Assembly (NCBI GenBank): GCA_017545245.1
Contig: JAFWPB010000066.1
Location: 1 to 64,000, forward strand
DNA length: 64,000 bases
Reading direction: 5' to 3'
From: Clostridiales bacterium
Lineage (GTDB): Bacteria; Bacillota; Clostridia; Saccharofermentanales; Saccharofermentanaceae
Below, in pieces: positions 18,199-27,125 of this stretch. A model generated the notes under the pieces. The model saw only the letters and a program-made list of their open reading frames with translations. It made no database searches and was not told the DNA's origin. The position numbers were made by a program, and so were the translations under genes. Numbering within the stretch: the stretch's first letter is position 1; the number at the start of each line of letters is the position of its first letter.

Positions 18199-18226
18199 AT
18201 TATACGAAAAAGATATAGTAAAACAA
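18199..18226 (-). promoter_or_regulatory. Promoter for purA-glmS
   Basis: On the minus strand: TTGTTT (18226-18221), 16 bases, TATAAT (18204-18199). The start near 18192 overlaps the opposing LysR promoter start near 18196, so the two promoters face each other and should interfere. Confidence 0.65.
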
Positions 18227-18299
18227 CCGTCCTGTTTTTACCACTGTCTGTCACGCGCCGCGCAACCAGCCTGCTCCGCACATTCAAAGGAGGTCTCAC

Positions 18300-19178
18300 A
18301 TGAATCTTCGTTCCCTTCAATACTTCGTCGCCGTTGCCGAAGAACTCAACATTTCCCACGCCGCCCAGCGCCTGAACATGAGCCAGCCGCCGCTTTCGAA
18401 CCAGATGAAGAACCTCGAATACGAACTTAATACAGTGCTTTTCGTACGGGGAAAGCGCCAGCTGGAACTGACCGAATCGGGCCGTCTCCTCTACCGCCGC
18501 GCGAAAGAGATCCTCGGGCTTACGGACAAAGCAGAGTCCGAGATTCTGTCCATGAGCCAGGGTATGTCGGGCACGATCTCGCTTGGCCTCGTCGAAGGCA
18601 TGGCGCCGGACATCGCCGCCGAATGGCTCGCCTCTTTCATCGAAGCACACCCGCTTGTCCGCTTCCGCATCTTTGACGGCAACAGCGATGACCTCGTCGA
18701 GAAAATGCGAAGCGGCATTATCAGCCTCGCCGTGATCACTGCGCCTTGCAACCAGTCCCTGCTAAACAGTTTTTCAGTCGGTAAGGAGCAGATCTGTGCG
18801 ATCATGCGCAAAAAGCACCCGCTCGCGGGTTCGTCGAAGTCCTCGGTCAGCATCTCCGACCTCATCAACGAGCCCTTGATCGTCCCCAGCAGCCGTGCCA
18901 TGATCGACACGATCTACAAGTGGTTCCGCGCCGAGAAGGCTGAACCCAGAATCGTCTGCGAGATGGACAGTTACCTCGACGCCGCCGCGCTCGCCGGCCG
19001 CGGTGTGGGCATCAGTATCTTCCCGAAGACCGCCTACATCCCCAACCCCTCCATCGTCTCAAAAGACCTCGCCGGCAAGGAGAAGAGCGTCGAGTACCTC
19101 TTCGTCTGGCGCAAAGGCCACCCCCTCCCCACGATCGAAGAAGCCTTCATCGACTACGTCAAAGAGACACTGAAGTAA
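18300..19178 (+). CDS. LysR-family transcriptional regulator
   Basis: The 292-residue regulator begins MNLRSLQYFVAVAEELNISH with the classical LysR winged helix (ISHAAQRLNMSQPPLSNQMK, about 18-37). A periplasmic-binding-type effector domain follows (about 90-290), containing GRGVGISIFPK. AAAGGAGG precedes the ATG. LysR proteins often control a divergent gene, which here is purA, but no such link is established. Codon use is notably GC-rich at its 3' end. A repeat array follows directly after the stop. Confidence 0.92.
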   Translation: MNLRSLQYFVAVAEELNISHAAQRLNMSQPPLSNQMKNLEYELNTVLFVRGKRQLELTESGRLLYRRAKEILGLTDKAESEILSMSQGMSGTISLGLVEGMAPDIAAEWLASFIEAHPLVRFRIFDGNSDDLVEKMRSGIISLAVITAPCNQSLLNSFSVGKEQICAIMRKKHPLAGSSKSSVSISDLINEPLIVPSSRAMIDTIYKWFRAEKAEPRIVCEMDSYLDAAALAGRGVGISIFPKTAYIPNPSIVSKDLAGKEKSVEYLFVWRKGHPLPTIEEAFIDYVKETLK

Positions 19179-19193
19179 GGCCCGCCTAGGAAA

Positions 19194-19426
19194 TGTCTGA
19201 AAGTGCGTCTGATTTTCTTTCAATTCAGACGTGGATTCAGACATTTGCTTCATTTGTCTGAAAATGTGTCTGAATTTGCTTCGATTCAGACGTGGATTCA
19301 GACATTTGCTTCATTTGTCTGAAAGTGCGTCTGATTTTCTTTCAATTCAGACGTGAATTCAGACATTTGCTTCATTTGTCTGAAAGTGCGTCTGATTTTG
19401 CTTCGATTCAGACGCATATTCAGACG
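19194..19426. repeat. Type A hairpin repeat array, 4 units (locus 1)
   Basis: Four units start at 19194, 19255, 19316 and 19377, an exact 61-bp period. Each unit is a nested hairpin: TGTCTGAA and CGTCTGA on the left, TCAGACG and TTCAGACA on the right, with four-base internal loops and a short A/T-rich loop; units are joined by TTTGCTTCATT. The last unit ends in a TTCAGACG variant without a linker. Copies are nearly identical. Confidence 0.93.
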
Positions 19427-19443
19427 CGCTGCACCTCGAGCCC

Positions 19444-19624
19444 AAAAGTCTGACAGTTGGTCAGATAGAGGGTGCAAATTAGACCAGGTGTCAGACTTTT
19501 AAGCGAAAAGTCTGATAGTTGGTCAGATAGAGGGGGCAAATTAGACCAGATGTTAGACTTTTAAGCGAAAAGTCTGACAGTTGGTCAGATAGAGGGTGCA
19601 AATCAGACCAGGTGTCAGACTTTT
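19444..19624. repeat. Type B hairpin repeat array, 3 units (locus 1)
   Basis: Three units start at 19444, 19506 and 19568, a 62-bp period. Each has the outer inverted repeat AAAAGTCTGA/TCAGACTTTT, an inner TGGTC/GACCA stem and a loop containing GAGGGGGCAAATTA (or GTGCAAATTA). Units are joined by AAGCG. The array lies 17 bases after the type A array, with CTCGAG in the linker. Confidence 0.93.
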
Positions 19625-19639
19625 CATTCGCCACGACAG

Positions 19640-19675
19640 AAAAGCGCTCATGCATGTCTGCCATCCATGAGCGCT
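19640..19675 (-). terminator. Terminator for DUF4214 protein gene
   Basis: The 10-bp perfect stem AGCGCTCATG/CATGAGCGCT (19643-19652 with 19666-19675) is followed on the minus strand by TTTCTG. It lies 115 bases past the stop of the 19791 gene. Confidence 0.65.
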
Positions 19676-19707
19676 GAAAAAACTATTCAATTCTTCTACT
19701 ACAAAAT

Positions 19708-19785
19708 CACTGCTGCAAGGTCACTTCTGCAACCACTGCTGCAAGGTCACTTCTGCAACCACTGCTGCAAGGTCACTTCTGCAAA
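19708..19785. repeat. Tandem 26-bp repeat, 3 copies
   Basis: Three near-identical 26-bp units start at 19708, 19734 and 19760, each beginning CACTGCTGCAAGGTCACTTC. It lies just past the stop codon of the minus-strand gene and before its terminator. It is unrelated to the type A and B arrays. Confidence 0.9.
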
Positions 19786-19790
19786 AGCAC

Positions 19791-21737
19791 TTATCCTCTT
19801 TCAATTCCGTAGCTCTTGCAGATATTGGTGAACTCCTCGCATCCGCCGAAGAACGCCAGGACGCTGGCGCGGGTCTGCGTACCTTTGGCGATCTCGCCGG
19901 TCCAGAACGAAACCTCGCTTTCCTGCGGCGTTCTGTCCATAAAGGTCTCGTAGAGTCTTCTGACATACTCGTCATCGCTGGTACCAAAGCCTTCGAACTC
20001 TTCGCCGGTAAAGAACAGGTTTGCCGCCGAGCAGCCTGTCTGCTCCAGATTAGTCAGCGCAAGGCTCCAGTACTGAAGGCCCTTCTCCTCCGGCGCCCTG
20101 CCAAGACAGCAAGTGTAAAGACGCGTCGCAAACTTCGTTGCTTTTTGAGAAGCAATCTCCGACTTGTGAGAGACCGCACCGGAACGGATGCCATATGTCG
20201 CGCAGACATTGCACCACTCTGTCGATTCGATGAAATCATTCACGACCGTCTCGCGTGTCGTTCCGTCCTTCAAGCGTCCCATCCAGTAGGTTTTGCCGCC
20301 CTGGTCAGAATCACGGTCATAGAACGTGTGATACAACACTTCCAAAAAAGCACTGTCGTTGAGCTTTCTGTTCATGAATTCGGGTGCCGTCAAGAGGAAG
20401 AACCTCGCACAGTCCGCACCATTGTATTCACCATTTTGTACCTTCTCCACCCAGAAAGCCTTACCTTCCGGATCCGATTCACGGTTCATTGCCACAACAT
20501 AAAGCCGCTCAACAAAATCATCGAAGGCCGCCGAATGTGTTTCATAAGTATAAGAACCTGTCCATATGGGGGAAACACGTCTGTTGTTTATATCCACAGC
20601 GTACAAAGAAATGTCATAGGTTCCGGCACCATAAAGATAATCCTTAATTGTCTCAGCCAGATCTAAATGTGTCTCTTCTACCATTCCCCCACCAGTACCA
20701 ATGGTAAACTCGTATCTTACCGCCTTCGGAAAAGCATCCCAGGTCAAAAGGCCCTCGCTTGAAATCTTCACATTCTTCAAATCCGGAAAAGATGTTTTGA
20801 AGGTTTTCTCCGGCCCCACAGCCAGTTCACTGTCCGTATATCCGGTTGCTTTTGCTACAACTTTGAAGGAATATACATGCTCTCCCTCGTCAAAATAATC
20901 TGAGAAGTCGACAGATCTGCCGGTTATAACCGAAATAGTATTCTTGGATGAGTTATCAATTAGCAATTCGACATCGTACTTTTCTGCATGCGCGACCGCA
21001 TCCCATGTTGCCTTGCTTCCATCCCACTTAAGATTTGAAGCAGTCTCTAGACGCGGTTGGGCATCCTTAAAAGTGTATGTCCCTTTCCAAGAAGAAAGCT
21101 GCACCGATCCATAAAAGTCGTCTTCCGCCCAGGCAATGATTCTGATATTATAGGTGCCATTGGATGCGCCATTCACGTTCAAAAGTGAGATCAGATCAAC
21201 AGAATGTTCTTCAACAATCTCGCCAGCATTATCTATATCGCTAGCATTTTGTAATTCTATCTCATATCTTACAGCGCTGGCTACGGGATCCCAGTTAAGC
21301 ACTCCCCTATCAGTTATTTTCACATTTTTGATTGTAGGAAATACCCGTTTGAACGTCCGGACCGGGCTATTCACCTCTTCGCTGGGCGAATAATCCGGAG
21401 AAAGCGCTATGACCGAGAAACAATATGTTCTTTCCCCTTCCCTAAACCACTTGGCTACATCCAGACTCGTATCGTGAATTGTTCTGAACTCTAGCAAAAT
21501 ACAAGAGTATTGGTTTGTGTCACCTTGCATATTTGCTTCTAATAAGCTAACCTGATAAGAATCCGCATGTGGCACCGCATCCCATCTGGCAACGTTGCCG
21601 TCCCACCGGAGATTTTCCGGAGCTGCCAGCTGCGCCGTCGTAACCGCAGAAACATTCTTGCGGATCACCGGGATACAAAGCAGCACCGTCAGCATCGCCA
21701 ACATAGAACTCATTATCTTCACATACGCTTTTTTCAT
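19791..21737 (-). CDS. Secreted Fn3-like repeat protein with DUF4214 C-terminus
   Basis: The 648-residue secreted protein starts MKKAYVKIMSSMLAMLTVLL with a signal peptide. Four Fn3-like repeats follow (about 35-410), alternating N-L-[RK]-W-D-G-x-x-A-x-W-D-A-V and N-V-K-I-x-x-x-G-x-L-x-W-D blocks. Two tandem DUF4214 regions (about 425-648) begin FVERLYVVAMNRESDPEGKA and FATRLYTCCLGRAPEEKG. This C-terminus is nearly the same as that of the LRR protein at 22980-27125. GGAGGTG precedes the ATG at 21737. It probably acts at the cell surface or in adhesion; DUF4214 function is not established. Confidence 0.85.
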   Translation of the reverse strand: MKKAYVKIMSSMLAMLTVLLCIPVIRKNVSAVTTAQLAAPENLRWDGNVARWDAVPHADSYQVSLLEANMQGDTNQYSCILLEFRTIHDTSLDVAKWFREGERTYCFSVIALSPDYSPSEEVNSPVRTFKRVFPTIKNVKITDRGVLNWDPVASAVRYEIELQNASDIDNAGEIVEEHSVDLISLLNVNGASNGTYNIRIIAWAEDDFYGSVQLSSWKGTYTFKDAQPRLETASNLKWDGSKATWDAVAHAEKYDVELLIDNSSKNTISVITGRSVDFSDYFDEGEHVYSFKVVAKATGYTDSELAVGPEKTFKTSFPDLKNVKISSEGLLTWDAFPKAVRYEFTIGTGGGMVEETHLDLAETIKDYLYGAGTYDISLYAVDINNRRVSPIWTGSYTYETHSAAFDDFVERLYVVAMNRESDPEGKAFWVEKVQNGEYNGADCARFFLLTAPEFMNRKLNDSAFLEVLYHTFYDRDSDQGGKTYWMGRLKDGTTRETVVNDFIESTEWCNVCATYGIRSGAVSHKSEIASQKATKFATRLYTCCLGRAPEEKGLQYWSLALTNLEQTGCSAANLFFTGEEFEGFGTSDDEYVRRLYETFMDRTPQESEVSFWTGEIAKGTQTRASVLAFFGGCEEFTNICKSYGIERG

Positions 21738-21790
21738 AGATCGTATCCACCTCCACCTTTTTATTGTAACGCAAAAGGTGGTTTTCAGCG

Positions 21791-22339
21791 TCACAAAAGA
21801 AGAGCCTCCACTTCTTTTCTTACTTCGTCCATATTCTTTGTAGGCTCGAAGCGCGCAAGAACTTTACCATCGCGGCCGATAAGGAATTTGGTGAAGTTCC
21901 AGCGGATATATGCCTTATCTCCGAAAGCCTTATTGTTCATGCTCGAGAATTTGTTGAGAGCCGCATTCTTAAGTCCTTTTCCAAAACCTTCAAAAGGCTT
22001 TTCCGTCGCAAGGAAAGCAAACAGTGGGTCGGCAGTCTCGCCATTGACATCGATCTTCGCAAACTGCGGGAAATCCGTTCCGAATTTCAGCGTGCAGAAC
22101 TGATGGATCTCTTCCTCAGTGCCCGGTGCCTGATTCGCAAACTGGTTGCAAGGGAAATCCAGGATCTCGAATCCCTTATCTTTCAGATCCTTATACATTG
22201 CCTCCAGCGGCTCATAGTGAGGAGTAAAGCCGCAGCCTGTCGCCGTATTCACGATCAGGAGCACTTTTCCCTCGTAATCTTTGAGAGAAACCTCATTGCC
22301 CATTCTGTCTTTCACTTTAAAATCATATACTGTAGCCAT
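21791..22339 (-). CDS. Glutathione peroxidase family thiol peroxidase
   Basis: The 182-residue enzyme reduces peroxides with a catalytic cysteine in place of selenocysteine. NTATGCGFTPHYEPLE (catalytic Cys near 35), FPCNQFANQAPG and WNFTKFLIGRDG are the family blocks. In anaerobes such enzymes usually take electrons from thioredoxin. AAGGAGG precedes ATG 22339. It follows the OhrR-like regulator by 66 bases in the same orientation, so it is probably the controlled gene. Confidence 0.92.
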   Translation of the reverse strand: MATVYDFKVKDRMGNEVSLKDYEGKVLLIVNTATGCGFTPHYEPLEAMYKDLKDKGFEILDFPCNQFANQAPGTEEEIHQFCTLKFGTDFPQFAKIDVNGETADPLFAFLATEKPFEGFGKGLKNAALNKFSSMNNKAFGDKAYIRWNFTKFLIGRDGKVLARFEPTKNMDEVRKEVEALLL

Positions 22340-22405
22340 CTGTTCTTCCTCCTTACAAATCGGTCTTTCTCCGGGATCGCCGGACATCTTCTATCTATCT
22401 TTGGC

Positions 22406-22864
22406 TTACGTTTTCGTGCCATAAGATTCCATGTTGCTGAGTGCTTTATAGGCAAGCTGATACAGCTGCGTGAACTCCTCTTGCGAAAGTCCCACGATCT
22501 TGGCAATAGCCGAAGGGATATTCACCGCCTTTTTCCTCAGCTCTTCTCCTTCTTGGGTAAGTGTCAGAGTCAGGATCCTCTCATCCTCTTCCGACCTTGT
22601 CCGCTTCAGATAGCCCGACTGTTCCAGTCTTTTCAGTACAGGAGTCAGCGTTCCGTAGTCCAGATGCAGGCACTCCGCGAGCACTCTTGACGAGGTCTCT
22701 TCTTTCTCCCAAAGCACCATCATGACGATGTACTGGGTATAGGTAAGGTCGAGTTCTTTGAGAAAAGGACTGTACTGGCGGACTATTTCTTTCGAGCAGG
22801 CATAAAGAGGAAAACAAACCTGATGATCCAGCTTCAAAATATCGTAATCACACTGCTTCGCCAT
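22406..22864 (-). CDS. MarR-family regulator, OhrR-like organic peroxide sensor
   Basis: The 152-residue winged-helix repressor has the OhrR-type N-terminal reactive cysteine context DHQVCFPLYACSKEI (Cys 17) and the central MarR recognition helix TLTPVLKRLEQSGYLKRTRS. OhrR proteins release DNA when this cysteine is oxidised by organic hydroperoxides. The peroxidase gene lies downstream in the same operon, which fits. It starts just downstream of a near-consensus promoter overlapping a palindrome. Confidence 0.88.
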   Translation of the reverse strand: MAKQCDYDILKLDHQVCFPLYACSKEIVRQYSPFLKELDLTYTQYIVMMVLWEKEETSSRVLAECLHLDYGTLTPVLKRLEQSGYLKRTRSEEDERILTLTLTQEGEELRKKAVNIPSAIAKIVGLSQEEFTQLYQLAYKALSNMESYGTKT

Positions 22865-22902
22865 TTTTCTTCACCTCTTCACTTTGCTTGTGCGCAATTA
22901 AC

Positions 22903-22943
22903 TTTTGCAAAATCATTCTAACAAGGAAAAGGCATGCTGTCAA
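22903..22943 (-). promoter_or_regulatory. Promoter and candidate operator for OhrR-like/peroxidase operon
   Basis: On the minus strand: TTGACA (22943-22938), 17 bases, TAGAAT (22920-22915), which is nearly perfect sigma-A. The palindrome TTTTGCAAAA (22912-22903) sits directly after the -10 box over the start site, where autorepression by the MarR protein would be expected (inference). Confidence 0.75.
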
Positions 22944-22979
22944 CTACTCTTTTTTCATTCTGCTTGAAATCTTATCCTT

Positions 22980-25900
22980 TTATCCGCGATCGATCCCGTA
23001 CTGTTTGCAGATGGCCGTGAATTCTTCAGAGTGTCCGAAGAACTCCAGCGTGCTGGTTCTTGTCTGTGAACCCTTGGTAAGTTCGCCTGTCCAGAAGGCA
23101 ATCTCACTCGCCTCCGGGTCACGTCCCATAAAGGTCGTATAGAGTCTCTTCACATATTCTTCGCCCGTGGTCTTCAGGTTCATGAACTCCTCGCACGTGA
23201 AGAACTGCTCAGCTGCGGCGTATCCTGTCTGTTCAAGGTTAGTCAAAGCTAATGACCAGTACTTCAGTCCGCCATCTTCCGGATCTCTTCCGAGGCAGCA
23301 TGTATACAAACGTGTCGCAAACCTGATCGCATTCTTACTTGCAAACTCTGCTTTTGCATTCGGCGCACCGGACTTGACTCCGTATGTCGCGCAGACATTG
23401 CACCACTCAGCGGAATCGATAAATCCGTTGATGACATTTTCTTTCGTCATTGTTCCGTTCTTCAGCGAACCGACCCAGAACTTCTTTCCCGCTGGTTCGG
23501 ATGCACGGTCGAAGAAGGTGAGATAAAGTGTCTCCACAAAGTCTTCATCAGTAAGTCCTCGGTTCAGGAATTCCTGTGCCTCGATCAGGAAGAAGTGCGC
23601 GCAGTCACCACCTGTACGATTACCACTTTCGATCTCGTTGACCCAGAATGCTTTTCCTTCCGGCTCAGATTCACGGGCAAGTGCGATCGTATAGAGACGC
23701 TCTACAAAATCGGCGATAGACGGTTCCTTCTCAGGAATCGGTGTAGGTGTCGTGCCCGTCGGTTTCGGCGTCGTGCTCGTCGGCTTCGGCGTCGTGCTCG
23801 TCGGCTTCGGCGTCGCACTAGTCGGCTTCGGTGTCGTGCTCGTCGGCTTTGGTGTCGTGCCCGTCGGTTTCGGCGTCGTGCTCGTCGGCTTCGGCGTCGT
23901 GCCCGTCGGCTTCGGTGTCACGCTCATCGGCTTCGGCGTCGCACTAGTCGGCTTCGGCGTCGTGCCCGTCGGCTTCGGCGTCGCACTTGTCGGCTTCGGC
24001 GTCGCACTTGTTGGCTTTGGTGTCGTGCCCGTCGGCTTCGGTGTCGCACTTGTCGGCTTTGGTGTCGTGCTCGTCGGCTTCGGTGTCGTGCTCGTCGGCT
24101 TTGGTGTCGTGCCCGTCGGCTTCGGTGTCGTGCCCGTCGGCTTCGGCGTCACGATCGTCGGCTTCGGCGTCACGCTCGTCGGCTTCGGCGTCGTGCCCGT
24201 CGGTTTCGGCGTCGTGCCCGTCGGCTTCGGCGTCACCGGCGCCTCTTTCCAGATCGCCTTGATCGTCATATCCGCATTCACGATGACACTCTCACCCGGG
24301 ATGCCAGCGCTCCACTTATCAAACACTTTTCCTTTCGGCGCAGTAAAACCGCAAATCGGAAGAGTAATAGGATCCCCCTCCATGACGGTAAGCGCTTTTA
24401 CCGAACCCGAACCACCATTGGCATCAAAAGCTACCGTGCACTTCGCGCGTTCTTTGACGACCAGTCGGGTCGTCTTGTCGTAGCTCACATGAGCGGCTTC
24501 GGAGCCAACCATATAACAATCGTACGTCACTTCGAAGATATCCCAGCTGGTTGTTTCGAAAGGCTGCACTTCAGTCTCTCCAGGGGCTACGATATTCTCG
24601 ATAAGCCACTGGATATGGTGTATATCCACCGTCTCGATCTGGTTTCCCCAAATATCCATATCAAACAAGATATCATTATTACTCAGATCCAAAGAAGTCA
24701 GGTAATTCACACAGCAATTCAAATATTGGAGATTCGGATTCCGCTTCAGGTCCAGTTCTTTGAGCTGATTATTCGAGCACGAAAGTGACCCCAGATCGTA
24801 ATTATATGAAAGATCCAGACTTGACAAGCTGCATCCGGAGCAATTCAGCGTGCGAAGTTTCTTATTCTTACTGATATCAAGCGATTGCAGTTCCGTATTC
24901 CTTTTGCAATCAAGTACAAGCAGTTCCGTATTCTTGCTCAGATCAAGAGAAGTCAGTTTATTATCGCCACAATATAGTTCTTTCAACTGGTTGAAAAAAC
25001 CGATACCTGTCAGATCCGCCATGTCGCAATCCGCAATATAAAGTTTCGTTACTGCATTGCGCTCATCCCTGGTCAGCTGTCCGTCTTGTTTTGTATCCAT
25101 GTATTCGGCATAACGCAGAAACTCTGCATCTGGGAAATTGGCTGCGTTCACATCAACCGGTGTAGTAATACACAGGACTTCACTGAATTCGCTATATCGT
25201 ATTTCTGTTCCGACATTCAGGTAAGACCGGATCTTGAAGTAATAGTCATTATCACGAGCAAGGTTCTCGATCGTATGCGTAGTCTTGTATTTCCCCTCCA
25301 ATGTCGCCATCTTAGAAAAATACCCTTCCGAATAGCTGCCCATATACACTTCATATCCATCTACACCAACTGTTCGATCCCACTCCAGATGTATCTCATT
25401 CTCTGACAGGGAGTAGCCGGAAAGACCGGTGACAGGAGGAACCGTTTTCTGAGGTGTTGTAGACAAATACGTGCATCCTTTAGGAATACCGGTTACTTTT
25501 TCCAGATAATTATATTCACAATAAAGGATCTTCAATCCTGTACATTGGGTCACATCAAGTAACGGAATGCTATTGTTCTTGCATTCCAAATCAGTCAATG
25601 CTGTGTTTTTACTGACATCGAGGCTTGTCAGACGATTGTCGTTTACCGCCAACGTTTTAAGCTTAAGATTCGAACTGACATCCAACTCCTGAATTATGTT
25701 ATTGTTGGCTTCAAGAGTCTTTAGATTCGGATTCATACTGACATTCAGTGTACTTATTCCACAATCCGAGCTATACACTATTTCAAGTTTCTCAAGTTTC
25801 GAGATATAAAGGCCGTATAATTCGGGATTCTTGCTGCAATTAAGCCTAAAAAGCTCCTTATTCGACTTAAGGTCCAAAGTGACAAGATTATTGGAAGAGC

Positions 25901-27125
25901 AGTCAAAGTATTGCAGATTCGAAAAATAATCAATTCCTTCCAGAGAACCGATTCCCTTGCCTGAGCAATCTAAAACTACAGCCGCTTTGATTTCTTTCTC
26001 TGACAACCAGCCATCTTGCGGAGCATTATCGATTTCTAACGTAATATACTGTCGGAATGCCTCATCCGGGAAATGGGTCTTATCCACACGAACCGAACCG
26101 GAGACAAACGTATCCTGAGGTGAATAGGTCAACACACATCCGTCAGGAACAGCCGGCTTTGAAGTGAAATAATTCTTCGAGCAATCCACTTCCATCAGTT
26201 TCGTACATGCACTCAGATCTAAATTCTGTAAACTGTTTGTGTGACAGTACAAATAGTGAAGACCGTTGTATCTTTTTACATCCAGAGAGGTCAAGCGGTT
26301 CATAGAAACATTCAAGTAACTCAGGTCCGGACTCACTTTCAAATCAATATATGTTATCCAGTTATCCGAGCAGTTCAAAGTTTTGAGTTTGGTAAGATCG
26401 GAAACAAACAAAGCTTTAATTTTGTTTCCCTGGCACAACACTTTTTCAACCTCAGTATTTTCCCTCAGATCCAGTTGCGAAAGCTGATTGTTCGAACAGT
26501 TCAACTCATAAAGTTTGGTACATTTACTAAAATCGAGGCTTTTGATCTGATTGTCCTGACATAAGAGTTCTCGAACTTCCGTCAAATAAAGCGGCCGGAG
26601 ATCAGTCAGATCGTTGCTGTAACAGTAAAAAACTCTCAGATTCTGGAGATCCTTCAGATTCAGCTCCGAAATGTTGTTTTCGCTGCAGTTCAGAGTTGAC
26701 AGTTTCGTTTTACCCAGCAGATCCAGTTGTTCAAGCTTGTTCTCACTGCAGTTCAGCGATATCAGCTCTGCGTTCTTCTCCAGATTCAGCTGCCCGATCT
26801 CGTTTTTCCTGCAATCCAGATGTTGCAGCGACGTAAAGTATTCGATCCCCGTTAAATCCGTGATCCCCATATCCCGAACATCTATCGAAGTCACCGCCGC
26901 GAGCTCCTCTTCAGACAAGAAACCATCCTTCGGATCGACGTCGAAATTAGTCGAAACATATTTCCGGAATACAGGATCTGGAAAATAATCGCTCCTGATC
27001 ATCGCTCCACCGTCTGCCCTCAACTTAGTTTGTCCGGACAAACCCGTGATCACCAAAGCCGCTATTGCTGCTGTCAATACCGGCACAACGGCGCTGCCTG
27101 CCCATCGAATCGCATTCTTTTTCAT
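22980..27125 (-). CDS. Large secreted LRR protein with TPKPT heptads and DUF4214 C-terminus
   Basis: The 1381-residue protein has a signal peptide (MKKNAIRWAGSAVVPVL). Three LRR blocks follow (about 65-340, 355-560, 670-850), built on L-x-C-S-x-N-x-[IL]-x-x-L-D repeats. Each is preceded by an EF-hand-like D-x-x-x-D-G-x-L-[ST]-x-E stretch. Between the second and third blocks is a Fn3-like domain (about 575-660). An InlB-type FDANGGSGSVKAL domain follows (about 905-970), then 23 heptads TPKPTxx and two DUF4214 regions (about 1150-1381). The C-terminus closely matches the 19791 gene. ATG 27125 is chosen over an upstream TTG. It is probably a surface adhesin. Confidence 0.88.
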   Translation of the reverse strand: MKKNAIRWAGSAVVPVLTAAIAALVITGLSGQTKLRADGGAMIRSDYFPDPVFRKYVSTNFDVDPKDGFLSEEELAAVTSIDVRDMGITDLTGIEYFTSLQHLDCRKNEIGQLNLEKNAELISLNCSENKLEQLDLLGKTKLSTLNCSENNISELNLKDLQNLRVFYCYSNDLTDLRPLYLTEVRELLCQDNQIKSLDFSKCTKLYELNCSNNQLSQLDLRENTEVEKVLCQGNKIKALFVSDLTKLKTLNCSDNWITYIDLKVSPDLSYLNVSMNRLTSLDVKRYNGLHYLYCHTNSLQNLDLSACTKLMEVDCSKNYFTSKPAVPDGCVLTYSPQDTFVSGSVRVDKTHFPDEAFRQYITLEIDNAPQDGWLSEKEIKAAVVLDCSGKGIGSLEGIDYFSNLQYFDCSSNNLVTLDLKSNKELFRLNCSKNPELYGLYISKLEKLEIVYSSDCGISTLNVSMNPNLKTLEANNNIIQELDVSSNLKLKTLAVNDNRLTSLDVSKNTALTDLECKNNSIPLLDVTQCTGLKILYCEYNYLEKVTGIPKGCTYLSTTPQKTVPPVTGLSGYSLSENEIHLEWDRTVGVDGYEVYMGSYSEGYFSKMATLEGKYKTTHTIENLARDNDYYFKIRSYLNVGTEIRYSEFSEVLCITTPVDVNAANFPDAEFLRYAEYMDTKQDGQLTRDERNAVTKLYIADCDMADLTGIGFFNQLKELYCGDNKLTSLDLSKNTELLVLDCKRNTELQSLDISKNKKLRTLNCSGCSLSSLDLSYNYDLGSLSCSNNQLKELDLKRNPNLQYLNCCVNYLTSLDLSNNDILFDMDIWGNQIETVDIHHIQWLIENIVAPGETEVQPFETTSWDIFEVTYDCYMVGSEAAHVSYDKTTRLVVKERAKCTVAFDANGGSGSVKALTVMEGDPITLPICGFTAPKGKVFDKWSAGIPGESVIVNADMTIKAIWKEAPVTPKPTGTTPKPTGTTPKPTSVTPKPTIVTPKPTGTTPKPTGTTPKPTSTTPKPTSTTPKPTSATPKPTGTTPKPTSATPKPTSATPKPTGTTPKPTSATPKPMSVTPKPTGTTPKPTSTTPKPTGTTPKPTSTTPKPTSATPKPTSTTPKPTSTTPKPTGTTPTPIPEKEPSIADFVERLYTIALARESEPEGKAFWVNEIESGNRTGGDCAHFFLIEAQEFLNRGLTDEDFVETLYLTFFDRASEPAGKKFWVGSLKNGTMTKENVINGFIDSAEWCNVCATYGVKSGAPNAKAEFASKNAIRFATRLYTCCLGRDPEDGGLKYWSLALTNLEQTGYAAAEQFFTCEEFMNLKTTGEEYVKRLYTTFMGRDPEASEIAFWTGELTKGSQTRTSTLEFFGHSEEFTAICKQYGIDRG
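23751..24233 (-). repeat. 21-bp tandem repeat coding for 23 TPKPTxx heptads
   Basis: Twenty-three tandem 21-bp units inside the LRR gene encode TPKPT plus GT, ST, SA, SV or IV; one unit carries Met for Thr (TPKPMSV). The run forms a rigid Pro/Thr-rich stalk between the surface domains and the DUF4214 end. Such runs can change copy number by slippage. Confidence 0.9.

Noticed and set aside
19194..19624. CRISPR array
   Set aside because: The whole 61- or 62-bp period repeats, with no unique spacers, and no cas genes are present.
23595..24788. Long plus-strand frames rich in Arg or Gly/Val antisense to the TPKPT repeats
   Set aside because: They are the mirror of the repetitive coding region and contain only low-complexity sequence.
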